This document shows, piece by piece, positions 34,588-43,335 of a DNA stretch of 64,000 nt (positions are counted from its first letter, which is position 1; each line of letters starts with the position of its first letter). The notes beneath the pieces are model-generated. The model searched no databases, was not told the DNA's origin, and worked only from the letters and a program-made list of their open reading frames with translations. Position numbers and translations under genes: made by a program. The DNA comes from CAYYWP01 sp050176585 (GTDB lineage: Bacteria > Desulfobacterota > Binatia > HRBIN30 > CADEER01): NCBI GenBank assembly GCA_050176585.1, contig JBFXHX010000013.1:41088-105087 (forward strand). Reading direction: 5' to 3'.

Positions 34588-35088
34588 ATGCGTACTGTGA
34601 GGATGGGTACTGTGAGGAGGCGGTTGCGCCATGTGTGCATCGCGGTGTGCATCGCCGCGCCCATGGCGGCCGGGGCCGGCGACGTGTCGCATCATGACCT
34701 GCCGGCGGGGCCGATCCGCGACCGGCACGAGCTGATGGAAGATATCGGCAAACAAGCGAAGGCGATCAACGATGCGTTGAAGGCCGGTGCGACCGGCGAG
34801 AACGCCAAGCAGATCCAGGCCGCCGCCACCGCGATCGCCGCCGACGCGCCGAAGATCGCCCCGCTATTTCCCAGCGGCAGCACCCACCCGAAGTCGCGCG
34901 CGCTCCCGGCGATCTGGAGTGACTGGGGCGCGTTCGACCAGAGCGCGAAGGAGCTCGAGACGAGCGCGACCGCTTTGGCCACTGCGGCCGGATCGGGCGA
35001 TGCCGCCGCGATCAAGGCGAAGTCGCGCGAGATGTTCACCACGTGCAAGACCTGCCATGATCACTGTCGCCAGCCCGATGAGGACTGA
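34588..35088 (+). CDS. Cytochrome c'-type protein
   Basis: This 166-residue protein has a signal sequence (to about residue 30), a helical bundle and a single C-terminal heme site, C153-K-T-C156-H157, followed by DHC. The C-terminal position of CxxCH and the length are typical of cytochrome c'. Family members bind NO or CO at a five-coordinate heme. RHELMEDIGKQAKAIND is the first helix, and KSREMFTTCKTCH ends the last one. Several in-frame starts exist within a short direct duplication of GTACTGTGAGGATGG-like sequence (34588, 34603). Its position just after the diheme cytochrome suggests co-transcription. Confidence 0.82.
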   Translation: MRTVRMGTVRRRLRHVCIAVCIAAPMAAGAGDVSHHDLPAGPIRDRHELMEDIGKQAKAINDALKAGATGENAKQIQAAATAIAADAPKIAPLFPSGSTHPKSRALPAIWSDWGAFDQSAKELETSATALATAAGSGDAAAIKAKSREMFTTCKTCHDHCRQPDED

Positions 35089-35147
35089 CGCACCCGGTCG
35101 GCGCTAGCCTGCCGCACGCGTGACCGGCGCGACCGCGCCGCACGCGC

Positions 35148-35272
35148 AGCATAGAGTCCGTGGCTGGAGGCCGTCGACGGAGCGGCGCCCTCCAGTGTCA
35201 CGACGCGAGCAGGTGAATTCCACCGCGTGCGGCGATTGTTTCCCGCTCCGCTGGCGCGCGCGGAGCGGGGGA
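35148..35272 (+). repeat. Dispersed repeat family B, best-preserved copy
   Basis: This intergenic element begins AGCATAGAGTCCG (35148-35160) and has a first hairpin (CTGGAGG pairing with CCTCCAG around 35163-35197). A conserved linker follows, with GTGTCACGACGCGAGCA then GGTGAATTCCACCGCGTGCGG, and a second hairpin of CCCGCTCCG with CGGAGCGGG at 35242-35270. Related copies are at 42386-42480, 52287-52386 and 63128-63215. It ends about 38 bases before the peptidase start at 35310. Confidence 0.6.
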
Positions 35273-35309
35273 TAGGCCGGCTGGCGCGCCGGTTGTATCG
35301 TGCGGGGCA

Positions 35310-37256
35310 GTGCCGATTGCTCGTCGAGAACCGCGGGCCCGGATCTGGCGGGTGCCGGCGGCGGCCCTGGCGTGGCTCGCCGCGGTCGCCTTGCCGGCCA
35401 GCGCGCGTGGCGCGGAGCCGTCCCCCGCGCCGGTGGTCGCGTACCACATCGAAGCGGCGCTCGACCCGCTCGCGCGCACCGTCAGCGGGGGATTGCGCGC
35501 GCGCTGGCGGAACCCGTCGGCGAGCCCGGTGAAGGAGATCTACATCCATCTGTACCTGAACGCGTTCGCCAGCAATCGCACGACGCTCTTCGCGGACTTG
35601 CGCGGTCGCGGCCAGCAGTGGTGGACGCGTCACCCGGACGGCTGGGGCCGGATCGACATCGCCGCGCTGCGCGTGAACGGCGCCGACGCGGCCGGCCGGC
35701 TCGCATTCGACCGGCCGGACGATGGCAACGCGGAGGACGGCACACTCGCGCGCCTGCGGTTGGCAGAGCCGGTCGGGGCGGGCGAAGCGGTCCAGCTCGA
35801 GGTGGATTTCATCGCCACCTTGCCGCGGCTGTTCATGCGAAGCGGCCACGCCGCACCGTTCTTCTTCGTCGCACAGTGGTTTCCCAAGATCGCCGGGTAC
35901 CGCGACGGCCGCTGGCACGCGCACCAGTACCACGCGACCGGCGAGTTCTTCGCCGACTTCGGCGTCTATGACGTCACCCTCACGGTGCCGAAGGAGTACG
36001 TGGTCGGCCACACCGGGATTGCGCGATCCGAGCGCGACAACGGCAACGGGACGAAGACGTTGGTCGTGCGCGCCGAGAACGTGCACGACTTCGCCTGGAC
36101 CGCCGATCCGCGCTTCCGCGTGATCGACGACCGCCTGGGGAATGTTCCAGTGCGGCTGTTGCTCCAGCCGCACCACCACGCACAAGCCGGCCGGTATCTC
36201 GCCGCGTTGCGGGTTGCCGAGCGCGATCTCGCCACCTGGGTGGGCCCGTTCCCGTATCCGGCGCTCACCGTCGTCGATCCGGGCCCGGGCGGGCTCGGCG
36301 CTGCCGGCATGGAGTATCCGATGCTGATCACGGTCGGCACCGCCTGGTGGATGCCCGCCGGGTTGCGAGTCCCCGAGATGCTGGCCGTGCACGAGCTCGC
36401 GCACCAGTACTGGTACGGCGCGGTCGCCAACGACGAGCTGAACGACGCATGGCTCGACGAGGGCATCACCACCTTCTTCGAAGGCCTGATCATGGACGCG
36501 GCGTATGGCCGCGGCAGCTATGTGGACCTCTTCGGCATCGAGCTCGGCGCCGTCGCGCTGGCGCGCGCGCAGTATCTCGCCGCCGGCGGATGGGACCCGA
36601 TCACCACCCCGTCTTTTCGCATGCTGGACGACGCGAGCTACGGGAGCACCGCGTACGCGAAGACGGCGCTCGTGCTGCACTCGCTGGCCGGGCTCGTCGG
36701 ACGCGAGCGGCTGCTCCGAGCGCTGCGCGAGTACTACGAGGACTGGCGCTTTCGCCATCCCACCGCCGCCGATCTGCGCGACGCGCTCGCCGCTGCCGCC
36801 GGGGAGGAGCTCGGGCCGCGCGTGGACGAGCTGCTGTCGAGCGCCGGCGCGCTCGACTACGCGGTGGCGCGCGTCGAGGTGCGGCCCGTGCCGCCCCCGG
36901 TGCCGAGCCGCGGTGAAGAGCCGGTGCCGTCCGCCGCGGCGCCGCAGTATCGCGGCGAGATCGTCGTGCAGCGCCGCGGCGAGCTCCGGCTCCCGGTCGA
37001 CATTCTGGTCGCCTACGACGACGGCAGCGAGACGCGCGAGACGTGGGACGGGCACGCGCGCTGGTATCGCATCGACGTCACGGGCACGCGCCGCGTGGCC
37101 TACGCGCGCGTGGATCCGGACGACAAGCTGCCGCTCGACGCGAATCGGATCAACAATTCGCGCATGCGCGAACCGGGCACGCGCGGCGTCTGGCGGCTCG
37201 CCTGCCGGTGGGGAATGTGGCTGCAGGGTCTGCTGATGGTCTCGAGCGGGCTCTGA
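35310..37256 (+). CDS. M1-family metallopeptidase (aminopeptidase N-like)
   Basis: This 648-residue exported protein has a signal peptide (to about residue 34). The M1 zinc site is HELAHQYWYG starting at H361 (HExxH), with the third ligand in NDAWLDEGITTFFE about 20 residues later. The upstream GAAGMEYP segment is the substrate-binding GAMEN-type motif, here GMEYP. A C-terminal beta domain follows, and the last 20 residues are hydrophobic (MWLQGLLMVSS), possibly a membrane or lipid-associated end. It should trim peptides in the periplasm; specificity cannot be inferred. GTG 35310 is the only start that includes the signal peptide. A repeat B copy sits immediately upstream. Confidence 0.88.
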   Translation: MPIARREPRARIWRVPAAALAWLAAVALPASARGAEPSPAPVVAYHIEAALDPLARTVSGGLRARWRNPSASPVKEIYIHLYLNAFASNRTTLFADLRGRGQQWWTRHPDGWGRIDIAALRVNGADAAGRLAFDRPDDGNAEDGTLARLRLAEPVGAGEAVQLEVDFIATLPRLFMRSGHAAPFFFVAQWFPKIAGYRDGRWHAHQYHATGEFFADFGVYDVTLTVPKEYVVGHTGIARSERDNGNGTKTLVVRAENVHDFAWTADPRFRVIDDRLGNVPVRLLLQPHHHAQAGRYLAALRVAERDLATWVGPFPYPALTVVDPGPGGLGAAGMEYPMLITVGTAWWMPAGLRVPEMLAVHELAHQYWYGAVANDELNDAWLDEGITTFFEGLIMDAAYGRGSYVDLFGIELGAVALARAQYLAAGGWDPITTPSFRMLDDASYGSTAYAKTALVLHSLAGLVGRERLLRALREYYEDWRFRHPTAADLRDALAAAAGEELGPRVDELLSSAGALDYAVARVEVRPVPPPVPSRGEEPVPSAAAPQYRGEIVVQRRGELRLPVDILVAYDDGSETRETWDGHARWYRIDVTGTRRVAYARVDPDDKLPLDANRINNSRMREPGTRGVWRLACRWGMWLQGLLMVSSGL

Positions 37257-37269
37257 GGCCGCGCACGCG

Positions 37270-38100
37270 ATGCTCGATGCCTATCGCGGTGGCGTGCGCG
37301 CCGCGCTCGAGCGCTGGCCGTTGATCGCGGCGCTGTGGGCGATCGAGCTCGGCTTCGGCGCCATCTTCGCCGTGGCGAGCGCGACCTGGCTGAGCGCGGC
37401 GCTCGAGGGCTCGCTGGCGACGCGGACGCTGTTGCAGGATCTCGACGCCGACGTGCTCGTGGACCTCTGGTATCACCACCGCGAGGGCCTCCACATGCTG
37501 ATCGTGCTCGGCGTCGTGCTCGCGGGGCTGCACTGGCTCGCGTGGTGCTGGCTGTACGGCGTGGTGGTGTCGGCGCTCGACGATCGGCCGCAGAGCCCGT
37601 GGCAGCGTGGCATCGGGTTGGCGCCCGCGATGGCGCGGGTGTCGGTGATCGCACTGGCGGTGTGGGCCCTGCTGTCGGCGGCGGTGATCATCGCCGGGTG
37701 GGGGCTGCTGTACGCGCTTCGCGAGTCGCCGTCGGCGTTGCTGCCATACCAGGCCGGCGCGGGGCTGGCGGTGGTGTGGGCGCTGGCCACCGTGTGGGCC
37801 GTCGCCGTGCACGATCATGCGCGCCTGCGCTTGGCCGCAAACGGCGGCCGCGCTCTGGATGCCTATCGGTGGGCGCTCGCGTTCGTCGCGCGCGGGCGAC
37901 GAGGGGCCTTCCTGCTGGCGTGCCTGCTCCAGGCCAGTGCGCTGGCGGTGTGGGCCGGTTACCAGGTGATCAACCGCAGCGTGTCGCCGCTGGACCTGGT
38001 CGGGCTGACCGGCGCCGTGCTGTGGGGCCAGGTGTTCTTGTTGGCGCGCTGCGGCATACGGGTGTGGTTCATGGCCGCGCAAGGCCGTGTTCAGGGATAG
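37270..38100 (+). CDS. Multi-pass membrane protein of unknown function
   Basis: This 276-residue protein has about six hydrophobic segments: near residues 17-40, 70-95, 112-140, 150-175, 200-225 and 235-265. It begins MLDAYRGGVRAALERWPLIAALW. I see no known domain, catalytic motif or metal site. It follows the M1 peptidase 13 bases later, so co-transcription is likely. A role alongside the peptidase is suggested only by that position. Confidence 0.75.
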   Translation: MLDAYRGGVRAALERWPLIAALWAIELGFGAIFAVASATWLSAALEGSLATRTLLQDLDADVLVDLWYHHREGLHMLIVLGVVLAGLHWLAWCWLYGVVVSALDDRPQSPWQRGIGLAPAMARVSVIALAVWALLSAAVIIAGWGLLYALRESPSALLPYQAGAGLAVVWALATVWAVAVHDHARLRLAANGGRALDAYRWALAFVARGRRGAFLLACLLQASALAVWAGYQVINRSVSPLDLVGLTGAVLWGQVFLLARCGIRVWFMAAQGRVQG

Positions 38101-38223
38101 CAATGGGGTGCGGTACGAAGGCCAGGAATGGGGCGTATGGGGTAGCTTAGGCTCGGCGGCTTTCGGGAGCGGGGCGGGCGCGCTAGGGATGCTGCTGCAA
38201 GCGCGAGGCGCTAGGAGGCGGCT

Positions 38224-39288
38224 TTGACGAAATCAGCGGTCGATGTGGGCGTCGTGGGCGGATCGGGCTATTCCGGGGGCGAGCTGCTGCGCCTGCTGCT
38301 CGGGCATCCGCAGGCGCGCATCGGCTTCGTCACCTCGCGCGGCGAGCGGCCGCTCGAGAGCGTACATCGCAACCTGGTCGGCACCGGCTTGCGCTTCATC
38401 CGCGAGGAGGAAGCGCCCGATTGCGATGTCGTCTTCCTCTGTACGCCCGCGCGCGAATCCATGCTGAAGGCACCGCCGTGGCTGGCGCGCGGCGCCAAGG
38501 TCGTCGACATCGGCTCGGATTTCCGCCTCAAGGACCGCGCGCTGTTCGAGCGCGTCTACAAGGCGGAGCACACGTGCTGGGAGCTCGTCGGAGAGGCGCC
38601 ATACGGCGCGACCGAGTTGCACCGCCCCGCGATTCAGCGCGCGCGCCTGGTCGCCAACCCGGGATGCTTCGCCTACACCGCCATCCTGGCGCTCGCGCCA
38701 TTGGTGAAAGAGCGGTTGATCGATTGCGAGCGGGTGGTGGTCGACGGATTGTCCGGGACCTCCGGCGCCGGCGCCGAGCCGGTCACGCCGACGCATCACA
38801 GCGAGATCGGCAACGGCGTGTTTCCGTACAACGTCGTCGATCATCGGCACACGTACGAGATCGAGCAGGAGCTCTCCGGTCAGGCCGGCACGCCAGTGAC
38901 CATCCATTTTACGCCGTACTACTGTCCGTTCACGCGCGGCATCCTCGCCGGGTGCCACGGGTTTCTGACCCGCAAAGTCAGCCGCGCGGACGTGCTGGCG
39001 CTCTACCAAGCGTTCTACCGCGATGAGCCGTTCGTCCGCGTGCTGGCGTTCGCGAAGGATCCGACGGCGAGCTGGCAGTATCTGCCGTATCCGAGCGTCG
39101 CATCGGTGGCGGGATCGAACTACGTGCAGATCGGCCTCGACGTCGACGAGCGCCGGGGGCGCGTCGTGGCGTTCGGCGCGCTCGACAACCTGGGTAAGGG
39201 CGCCGCGTCCTCGGCGATTCAGAACATGAACTGCATGCTCGGGTTGCCCGAGGACAGCGGCTTGCGCGGACCCGGCCTGCATCCCTGA
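38224..39288 (+). CDS. argC: N-acetyl-gamma-glutamyl-phosphate reductase ArgC
   Basis: This 354-residue protein matches ArgC, which reduces N-acetyl-glutamyl phosphate to the semialdehyde in arginine synthesis. The N-terminal NADP fold is VGVVGGSGYSGGELLRLL, and VVDIGSDFR follows. The catalytic cysteine is C148 in NPGCFAYT. Further blocks are SGTSGAGAEP, HHSEIGNG and FTPYYCPFTRGIL. Length is normal. The start codon is TTG at 38224, chosen because CTAGGAGGCGG lies just upstream at ideal spacing. No other arginine gene is nearby. Confidence 0.96.
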   Translation: MTKSAVDVGVVGGSGYSGGELLRLLLGHPQARIGFVTSRGERPLESVHRNLVGTGLRFIREEEAPDCDVVFLCTPARESMLKAPPWLARGAKVVDIGSDFRLKDRALFERVYKAEHTCWELVGEAPYGATELHRPAIQRARLVANPGCFAYTAILALAPLVKERLIDCERVVVDGLSGTSGAGAEPVTPTHHSEIGNGVFPYNVVDHRHTYEIEQELSGQAGTPVTIHFTPYYCPFTRGILAGCHGFLTRKVSRADVLALYQAFYRDEPFVRVLAFAKDPTASWQYLPYPSVASVAGSNYVQIGLDVDERRGRVVAFGALDNLGKGAASSAIQNMNCMLGLPEDSGLRGPGLHP

Positions 39289-39352
39289 GGACCGGCGGCG
39301 GCGCGGCGCGCGCTTGTCTGGCGCACCGGTGCGTGTGAGGAAGGCCGCAGCG

Positions 39353-40234
39353 ATGCCTCGACCTCACGCCGAGACGGCTGGACGGCTTGCCACACCGTTG
39401 GGCGGCGCGTGGCTGCTGCTCGGCAACGCGGTGCGGATCGCGCTGAGCGCGCTGTACACGGGCGTGGTCAGCGGCGCGCTGCTCGCGGTGATCTACCCGC
39501 GGTACTGGTACGGATTGCTCCGAGCTCGCACCGGCCGCGCCGACGTCCTCGATCGGATGCTCGAGGCGAACGCGGCGTTGGCGAGCTGGGTGGCACAAGC
39601 GCTTTGGTCGAAGGTCGTGCTCGGCTTGACGGGCATCCGCGTGCACGCCCGCGCGTCAGCGCCGGTCGATTGGTCGCGCCGGTACGTGATCTGCGCGAAT
39701 CACGCCAGCTTGTTCGACATCCTCGCCCTCATCCGGACCGTACCGCCGCCGTTTCGCTTCGTGGCGAAGCGCGAGATCACGCGATGGCCGGTGTTCGGTT
39801 GGTTGTTGCGACCGGCTGGACAGATCGTCGTCGACCGGGCGGATCGAGCCGGCGCGCGGCGCAGCGTCGGCGAGGCGGCCGCGCGCCACATCGCCGGCCA
39901 GGTGATCTTCTTCGTGGAAGGCACCCGCAGCCGAACGGGCGTGCTGTTGCCGTTCAAGAAAGGCGCGTTTCACTTCGCGATCGCCAGCGGCCTGCCCGTG
40001 TTGCCGGCGGCGATCAAGGGCAGCTTCGCCGCCCTGTCGCGCCAGCCATGGTGGCGCCTGCAGCCGGGGAACGCGATCGAGGTCTGTTTTTGCGAGCCGG
40101 TCGAGCCGCCATCCGCCGGCGCTGCCGATGCCGTAGATCAGCTTTTAGACGTGACGCGGCGCAGGATTGCCGCGGCGTTGGCAAGTGAGATCGCGGTGTC
40201 AAGCGAGCGGAGCCTGGGGCGAGGAAACCCCTGA
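39353..40234 (+). CDS. 1-acyl-sn-glycerol-3-phosphate acyltransferase family (PlsC-like)
   Basis: This 293-residue protein has an N-terminal membrane segment (about 20-45) and a PlsC-type domain. The NHxxxxD-type catalytic motif is CANHASLFD, then FVAKREITRWPVFGW, GQIVVDRADRAG and the EGTRSR block FFVEGTRSRTG, followed by FKKGAFHFA and LPVLPAAI. It acylates lysophosphatidate or another lysolipid. ATG 39353 is used because GAGGAAGG precedes it; a TTG 39 bases upstream is possible. The partial PlsB at the window start would supply its substrate class, but the two genes are far apart. Confidence 0.88.
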   Translation: MPRPHAETAGRLATPLGGAWLLLGNAVRIALSALYTGVVSGALLAVIYPRYWYGLLRARTGRADVLDRMLEANAALASWVAQALWSKVVLGLTGIRVHARASAPVDWSRRYVICANHASLFDILALIRTVPPPFRFVAKREITRWPVFGWLLRPAGQIVVDRADRAGARRSVGEAAARHIAGQVIFFVEGTRSRTGVLLPFKKGAFHFAIASGLPVLPAAIKGSFAALSRQPWWRLQPGNAIEVCFCEPVEPPSAGAADAVDQLLDVTRRRIAAALASEIAVSSERSLGRGNP

Positions 40235-40315
40235 GCGGGCTCTGGACACGATCCCGAGCGGAGTCGACCGCTTTACCTCGCGGCAAAAAACCGATAGGCG
40301 CCGCTCTATTCACAC

Positions 40316-40552
40316 ATGGGAATAGTGATCGAGCTCGATGCGCACCGCCGCCGGCGCGCGCAAGGCGCAGGTCGGTCCACGGGGGGCGGGCGCGCGGCGA
40401 TGGTGAATTGCAGCCACTGCAATGACCCGCACCCGATCGTGCGCTTGCGCGGTGGCGAGCAGCGCTGCGTGACCGCGTTCTTCGACGGCACGCACTGGTT
40501 CTGTCGGAACCGCGGCTGCCGGCGAGCCTGGCTCGAGCGCGCGGAGAGCTGA
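40316..40552 (+). CDS. Small Cys-rich protein, possible zinc ribbon
   Basis: This 78-residue reading frame lies between plsC-like and SIMPL genes. Cysteines pair as CSHC (about residues 32-35), a single RCVT Cys, and CRNRGC (about 63-68), spaced as in a four-Cys zinc ribbon or knuckle. The basic N-terminal region (HRRRRAQG) would fit nucleic acid binding. A FFDGTHWFCRN stretch resembles a zinc-ribbon strand. There is no strong ribosome-binding site and I have no family match. The Cys arrangement and codon use favour a real gene. Confidence 0.45.
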   Translation: MGIVIELDAHRRRRAQGAGRSTGGGRAAMVNCSHCNDPHPIVRLRGGEQRCVTAFFDGTHWFCRNRGCRRAWLERAES

Positions 40553-40629
40553 CGCGCTGCGTAAATCCGAGGTCATCGACCGCAGCCCGCCGCGTCGTCA
40601 CTATCCGACCGCATCAGTCAGTCATTGCC

Positions 40630-40664
40630 CGACTGTTAGCTGTTGCGCTGCTCGCTGTTAGACA
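40630..40664 (+). repeat. Dispersed repeat family A, degenerate copy
   Basis: It reads GACTGTTAGCTGTTGCGC then TGCTCGCTGTTAGACAGC, keeping two CTGTTAG words as in the other copies. It is in the 220-base spacer between the small Cys-rich gene and the SIMPL gene. No gene is seen in that spacer. Confidence 0.4.
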
Positions 40665-40772
40665 GCAGCCGAGACAGAACGGCTCGCCGGCTGTCAAGCG
40701 GGGCGGGGACACGCACGCGCGCGGCGATTTTGCGCGTCCCAATTGCTGGTGTTGCCCCCCTCCCGTATCCTC

Positions 40773-41504
40773 ATGGCTATGATGAGACGGCTGGGCATTC
40801 AGATCCTGATCGGCGCGCTCTTCCTCCCGACGCTGGCACCCGCCCAAACCCCGGTGGTGCCGCCGCGCACGCTCGCGGTGAACGGCGAGGCTGAGGTCAA
40901 GGTCGCCCCCGACCTGGCCGTGATCTCGTTCGCGGTGGAGACGGCGGCGCCGACCGCGGGCGCGGCAGTGGGCGAAAATGCGAAGAAGAGCGCGGCGCTG
41001 GCCGACGCGATCAAGCAGAAGCTCGGCCCGAAGGACAAAGTGTTCACCACGCAGTACGCGCTGCATCCGGTGTACGAGCAACGCGAGCGGCCCACCACCG
41101 CGCCGCCGCGCATCACCGGGTACATCGCCAGCAACGCCGTGCGCGCCGAGTTGCACGCGGTGGGCGATGTCGGGGCGCTGATCGATGCCGCCACGGCGGC
41201 CGGCGCGAACCGCGTCGACAACCTGGATTTCACCCTGGAGGAGCGCGCGGCGGCGCAGACGCAGGCGCTGCAGCGCGCCGGGCAGGACGCGCGTCGGCAG
41301 GCCGAGGCGGCGGCGGCCGCGCTGGGCGTGAAACTCGGCCGCGTGCTGACCGCCAGCACGGGCGGGAGCCCGATCATCATTCCCAAGAGCTATGCGCGCG
41401 ACCGCGGCATGGTCGCCATGGCCGAGTCGCGTCCGCCCACGCCGGTGGAGGCGGGCGACGTCACGGTCACCGCGACGATCCTCGTGAGCTACGAGATCGA
41501 ATGA
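40773..41504 (+). CDS. SIMPL-domain (DUF541) periplasmic protein
   Basis: This 243-residue protein has a signal peptide (to about residue 25, ending APAQT) and a SIMPL/DUF541 domain. Family blocks are RTLAVNGEAEVKVAPDLAVI, where VxVxGE-V-V-PD is the mark, and GYIASNAVRAELH, followed by a helix of AQTQALQRAGQDARRQAEAAA and a terminal VTVTATILVSYEIE strand. SIMPL proteins form ring-like oligomers in the periplasm; a few affect oxidative stress or signalling, with no settled activity. Start is one of three close ATGs (40773, 40779, 40782). Twenty bases separate it from the OmpA-family gene. Confidence 0.9.
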   Translation: MAMMRRLGIQILIGALFLPTLAPAQTPVVPPRTLAVNGEAEVKVAPDLAVISFAVETAAPTAGAAVGENAKKSAALADAIKQKLGPKDKVFTTQYALHPVYEQRERPTTAPPRITGYIASNAVRAELHAVGDVGALIDAATAAGANRVDNLDFTLEERAAAQTQALQRAGQDARRQAEAAAAALGVKLGRVLTASTGGSPIIIPKSYARDRGMVAMAESRPPTPVEAGDVTVTATILVSYEIE

Positions 41505-41524
41505 CAGGCAGAAGGGAGAGGGCA

Positions 41525-42226
41525 ATGTCGAACCAATACCGGAGCGCCGCCGTGGTGCTGGCCGCTGTGTGGCTGTTGCACGGCTGCTCCGCGTGGGAAG
41601 GTCAAAGCGATACGACCAAGGGCGCCGTGTACGGCGCCGGCGCCGGGGCGGCCGCGGGTTCGGCGATCGGGGCGATCGCCGGCGGCGGGGAGGGCGCGTG
41701 GAAAGGCGCGGCTGTCGGTGCCGTGGTCGGTGCGGTCGGTGGCGGGCTCATGGGCCGGTACATGGATAACCAGGCCAAGGAGATGCAGGCGGTCGTCGGC
41801 GAGAACGATCGGCTCAAGCAAGAGCAGGACACCATCTACCTCTCGCTCGGCAGCGACGTGCTGTTCGATTCCGGCAAGTCGACCCTGCAACCCGGCGCGC
41901 GGAACAAACTGCGCGAGCTCGCCGCCATCTTGCAGAAGTATCCCCGGACGGTCGTGAACATCACCGGCAATACGGACAGCCGGGGCACCGACGAGCTGAA
42001 CGATCGGCTGTCCCGCGAGCGCGCGCAAGCGGTGGCCGACGAGCTGATCGCCAACGGCGTCGCCCCGTCCCGCATCGTGACCCGCGGCGCCGGCGATACG
42101 AACCCGGTGGCATCGAACGACACGGCGGCCGGCCGGCAGCAGAACCGCCGCGTCGACATCGTCGTGCAGCCCGACGAGGGCCTGAAGAACGAGCAGGCGC
42201 GTCAGGGCGGTCCGGAACCGAAGTAA
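41525..42226 (+). CDS. OmpA-family peptidoglycan-binding lipoprotein
   Basis: This 233-residue protein has a lipoprotein signal ending LLHGC (acylated Cys about residue 22). A glycine-zipper region with repeated GAGAGAAAG words (about 35-80) follows; such segments occur in outer-membrane proteins and oligomers. The C-terminal OmpA domain (about 105-220) has LFDSGKSTLQPGA, ITGNTDSRGTDELND, LSRERAQAV and QQNRRVDIVV, the residues that bind diaminopimelate in peptidoglycan. Start ATG 41525 with GGGAGAGGGC upstream. It probably tethers the outer membrane to the cell wall. Confidence 0.93.
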   Translation: MSNQYRSAAVVLAAVWLLHGCSAWEGQSDTTKGAVYGAGAGAAAGSAIGAIAGGGEGAWKGAAVGAVVGAVGGGLMGRYMDNQAKEMQAVVGENDRLKQEQDTIYLSLGSDVLFDSGKSTLQPGARNKLRELAAILQKYPRTVVNITGNTDSRGTDELNDRLSRERAQAVADELIANGVAPSRIVTRGAGDTNPVASNDTAAGRQQNRRVDIVVQPDEGLKNEQARQGGPEPK

Positions 42227-42539
42227 CTCGCGCTCACCAGAGGCGCCGCGGACTGCCCGTGCCGGGCAGTCCGCGGGACCCGCAGCCGCGGCGGTCCCTC
42301 ATCACCCGGCTGTGTCCGCGGTCGTCGCCCGCGCACTCCCATCGGCACGGACCGGCGCGACATAACCGCGCGGGGGTCGGCCCATCCCCCGCGCTGCGCG
42401 CGCACCCGCGAAGGAATGCCGCACGCCGTCGGATTGCACATGCTCGGAGTGGTGACGCGCCGAGCGCCGACTCTAACGCTGCGGCGCCGATTGTAGTTCG
42501 CGACGAGAGGTGCGCTGAACCGGGGGCCCTGACCACCGC
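42227..42539. other. Intergenic spacer without genes, containing repeat B copy
   Basis: This 313-base stretch lies between convergent genes (OmpA-family and a DsbA-fold isomerase). It begins with a GC-rich inverted repeat, ACTGCCCGTG then GCCGGGCAGT-like pairing (about 42252-42270), that may end the OmpA transcript. A repeat family B copy occupies 42386-42480 on the minus strand. No further coding sequence is supported. Confidence 0.5.
42386..42480 (-). repeat. Dispersed repeat family B copy
   Basis: Read on the minus strand it has GTTAGAGTCGGCGC, then CGCGTCACCACTCCGAGCAT, GTGCAATCCGACGGCGTGCG and a CGCG-flanked terminal hairpin. The linker words match those at 35148 and 63128. It lies 3' of the isomerase gene. 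Confidence 0.55.
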
Positions 42540-43172
42540 TCAGGGGTCGCGGTATTCGATCGGCGCCCGGCCGCTCGCGATCACCGCTTCGAGCATCTCG
42601 AGGCGGTCCTGGCCCCAGAACGGCTCGCCGCGCCAGAAGAAGAAGGGCGCGCCGAACACCTTGCGCTCGATGGCCTCGCGGGTCAGTGCGGCTTCTCGCT
42701 CCTGCAACGCGGGATCTTCGGTCTGGGCGAGCAGCGCTGCACCGTCGAGACCGGCGGCATCGGCGAGGCGCACCAGCGTGTCGGCGTCCTCCAGGTTGCG
42801 CTCGTCCGCCCACACCGCGCTCAGCCCGGCGTGGACGAAATCGCCGACATCGCGCCCCTGGCGCAGGGCGGCGAGCAGCAAGCGGTGGGCGCGCGACGGG
42901 TTCACCGGATAATACCTCGGCTGCAGGACGAGCGGGATGTTCCGGAGGTCGCGCCAGCGCTGCATCTCGACCAGGCGATAGCTCTGGCGCGGGATCGAGC
43001 GCTGCTTCACGGGTACGCCGCCGGTTGCGGCGAAGACCGCCATCAGGTCGATGGGCTTGTAGACGACCTCCAGCGCGCGCCGCTGCACCAGCTCGCGGAG
43101 CGCGCGGCTGCCGATGTACGTGTACAGCGACAGCAGGCTAAAGTAATACTCGAGCTTTTCTGGCTGAGCCAT
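42540..43172 (-). CDS. DsbA-family 2-hydroxychromene-2-carboxylate isomerase-like protein
   Basis: This 210-residue soluble protein has the HCCA-isomerase form of the thioredoxin fold: an opening YYFSLLSLYTYIGSRAL, VYKPIDLMAVFAATGG, a middle helix QSYRLVEMQRW, a helix RLLLAALRQGRDV and a late VFGAPFFFWRGEPFWGQDRL strand/helix. It shares the GAP-FF-W-GQDR end with the N-terminal domain of the fusion protein at 14579. The family isomerises naphthalene-pathway intermediates with glutathione in some bacteria, while most members are untested. Start ATG 43172 is set by homology. No thioredoxin CxxC is present, as usual in this group. Confidence 0.85.
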   Translation of the reverse strand: MAQPEKLEYYFSLLSLYTYIGSRALRELVQRRALEVVYKPIDLMAVFAATGGVPVKQRSIPRQSYRLVEMQRWRDLRNIPLVLQPRYYPVNPSRAHRLLLAALRQGRDVGDFVHAGLSAVWADERNLEDADTLVRLADAAGLDGAALLAQTEDPALQEREAALTREAIERKVFGAPFFFWRGEPFWGQDRLEMLEAVIASGRAPIEYRDP

Positions 43173-43335
43173 TGGACCCTCCGGCGCAGTGAATTCCCCG
43201 GCGCTGTACGGCGACCGCCGCCCGGCCGTCAAGGTGCGCCCGGGCCGCCGCGCGAGCCGGCGGTCGCCTGAGCGGCCGCGCGGCGCGGCCGCGAATGCTT
43301 CGCGCTTCGCGGGTGAATCGGTATAAATTGCCCCA

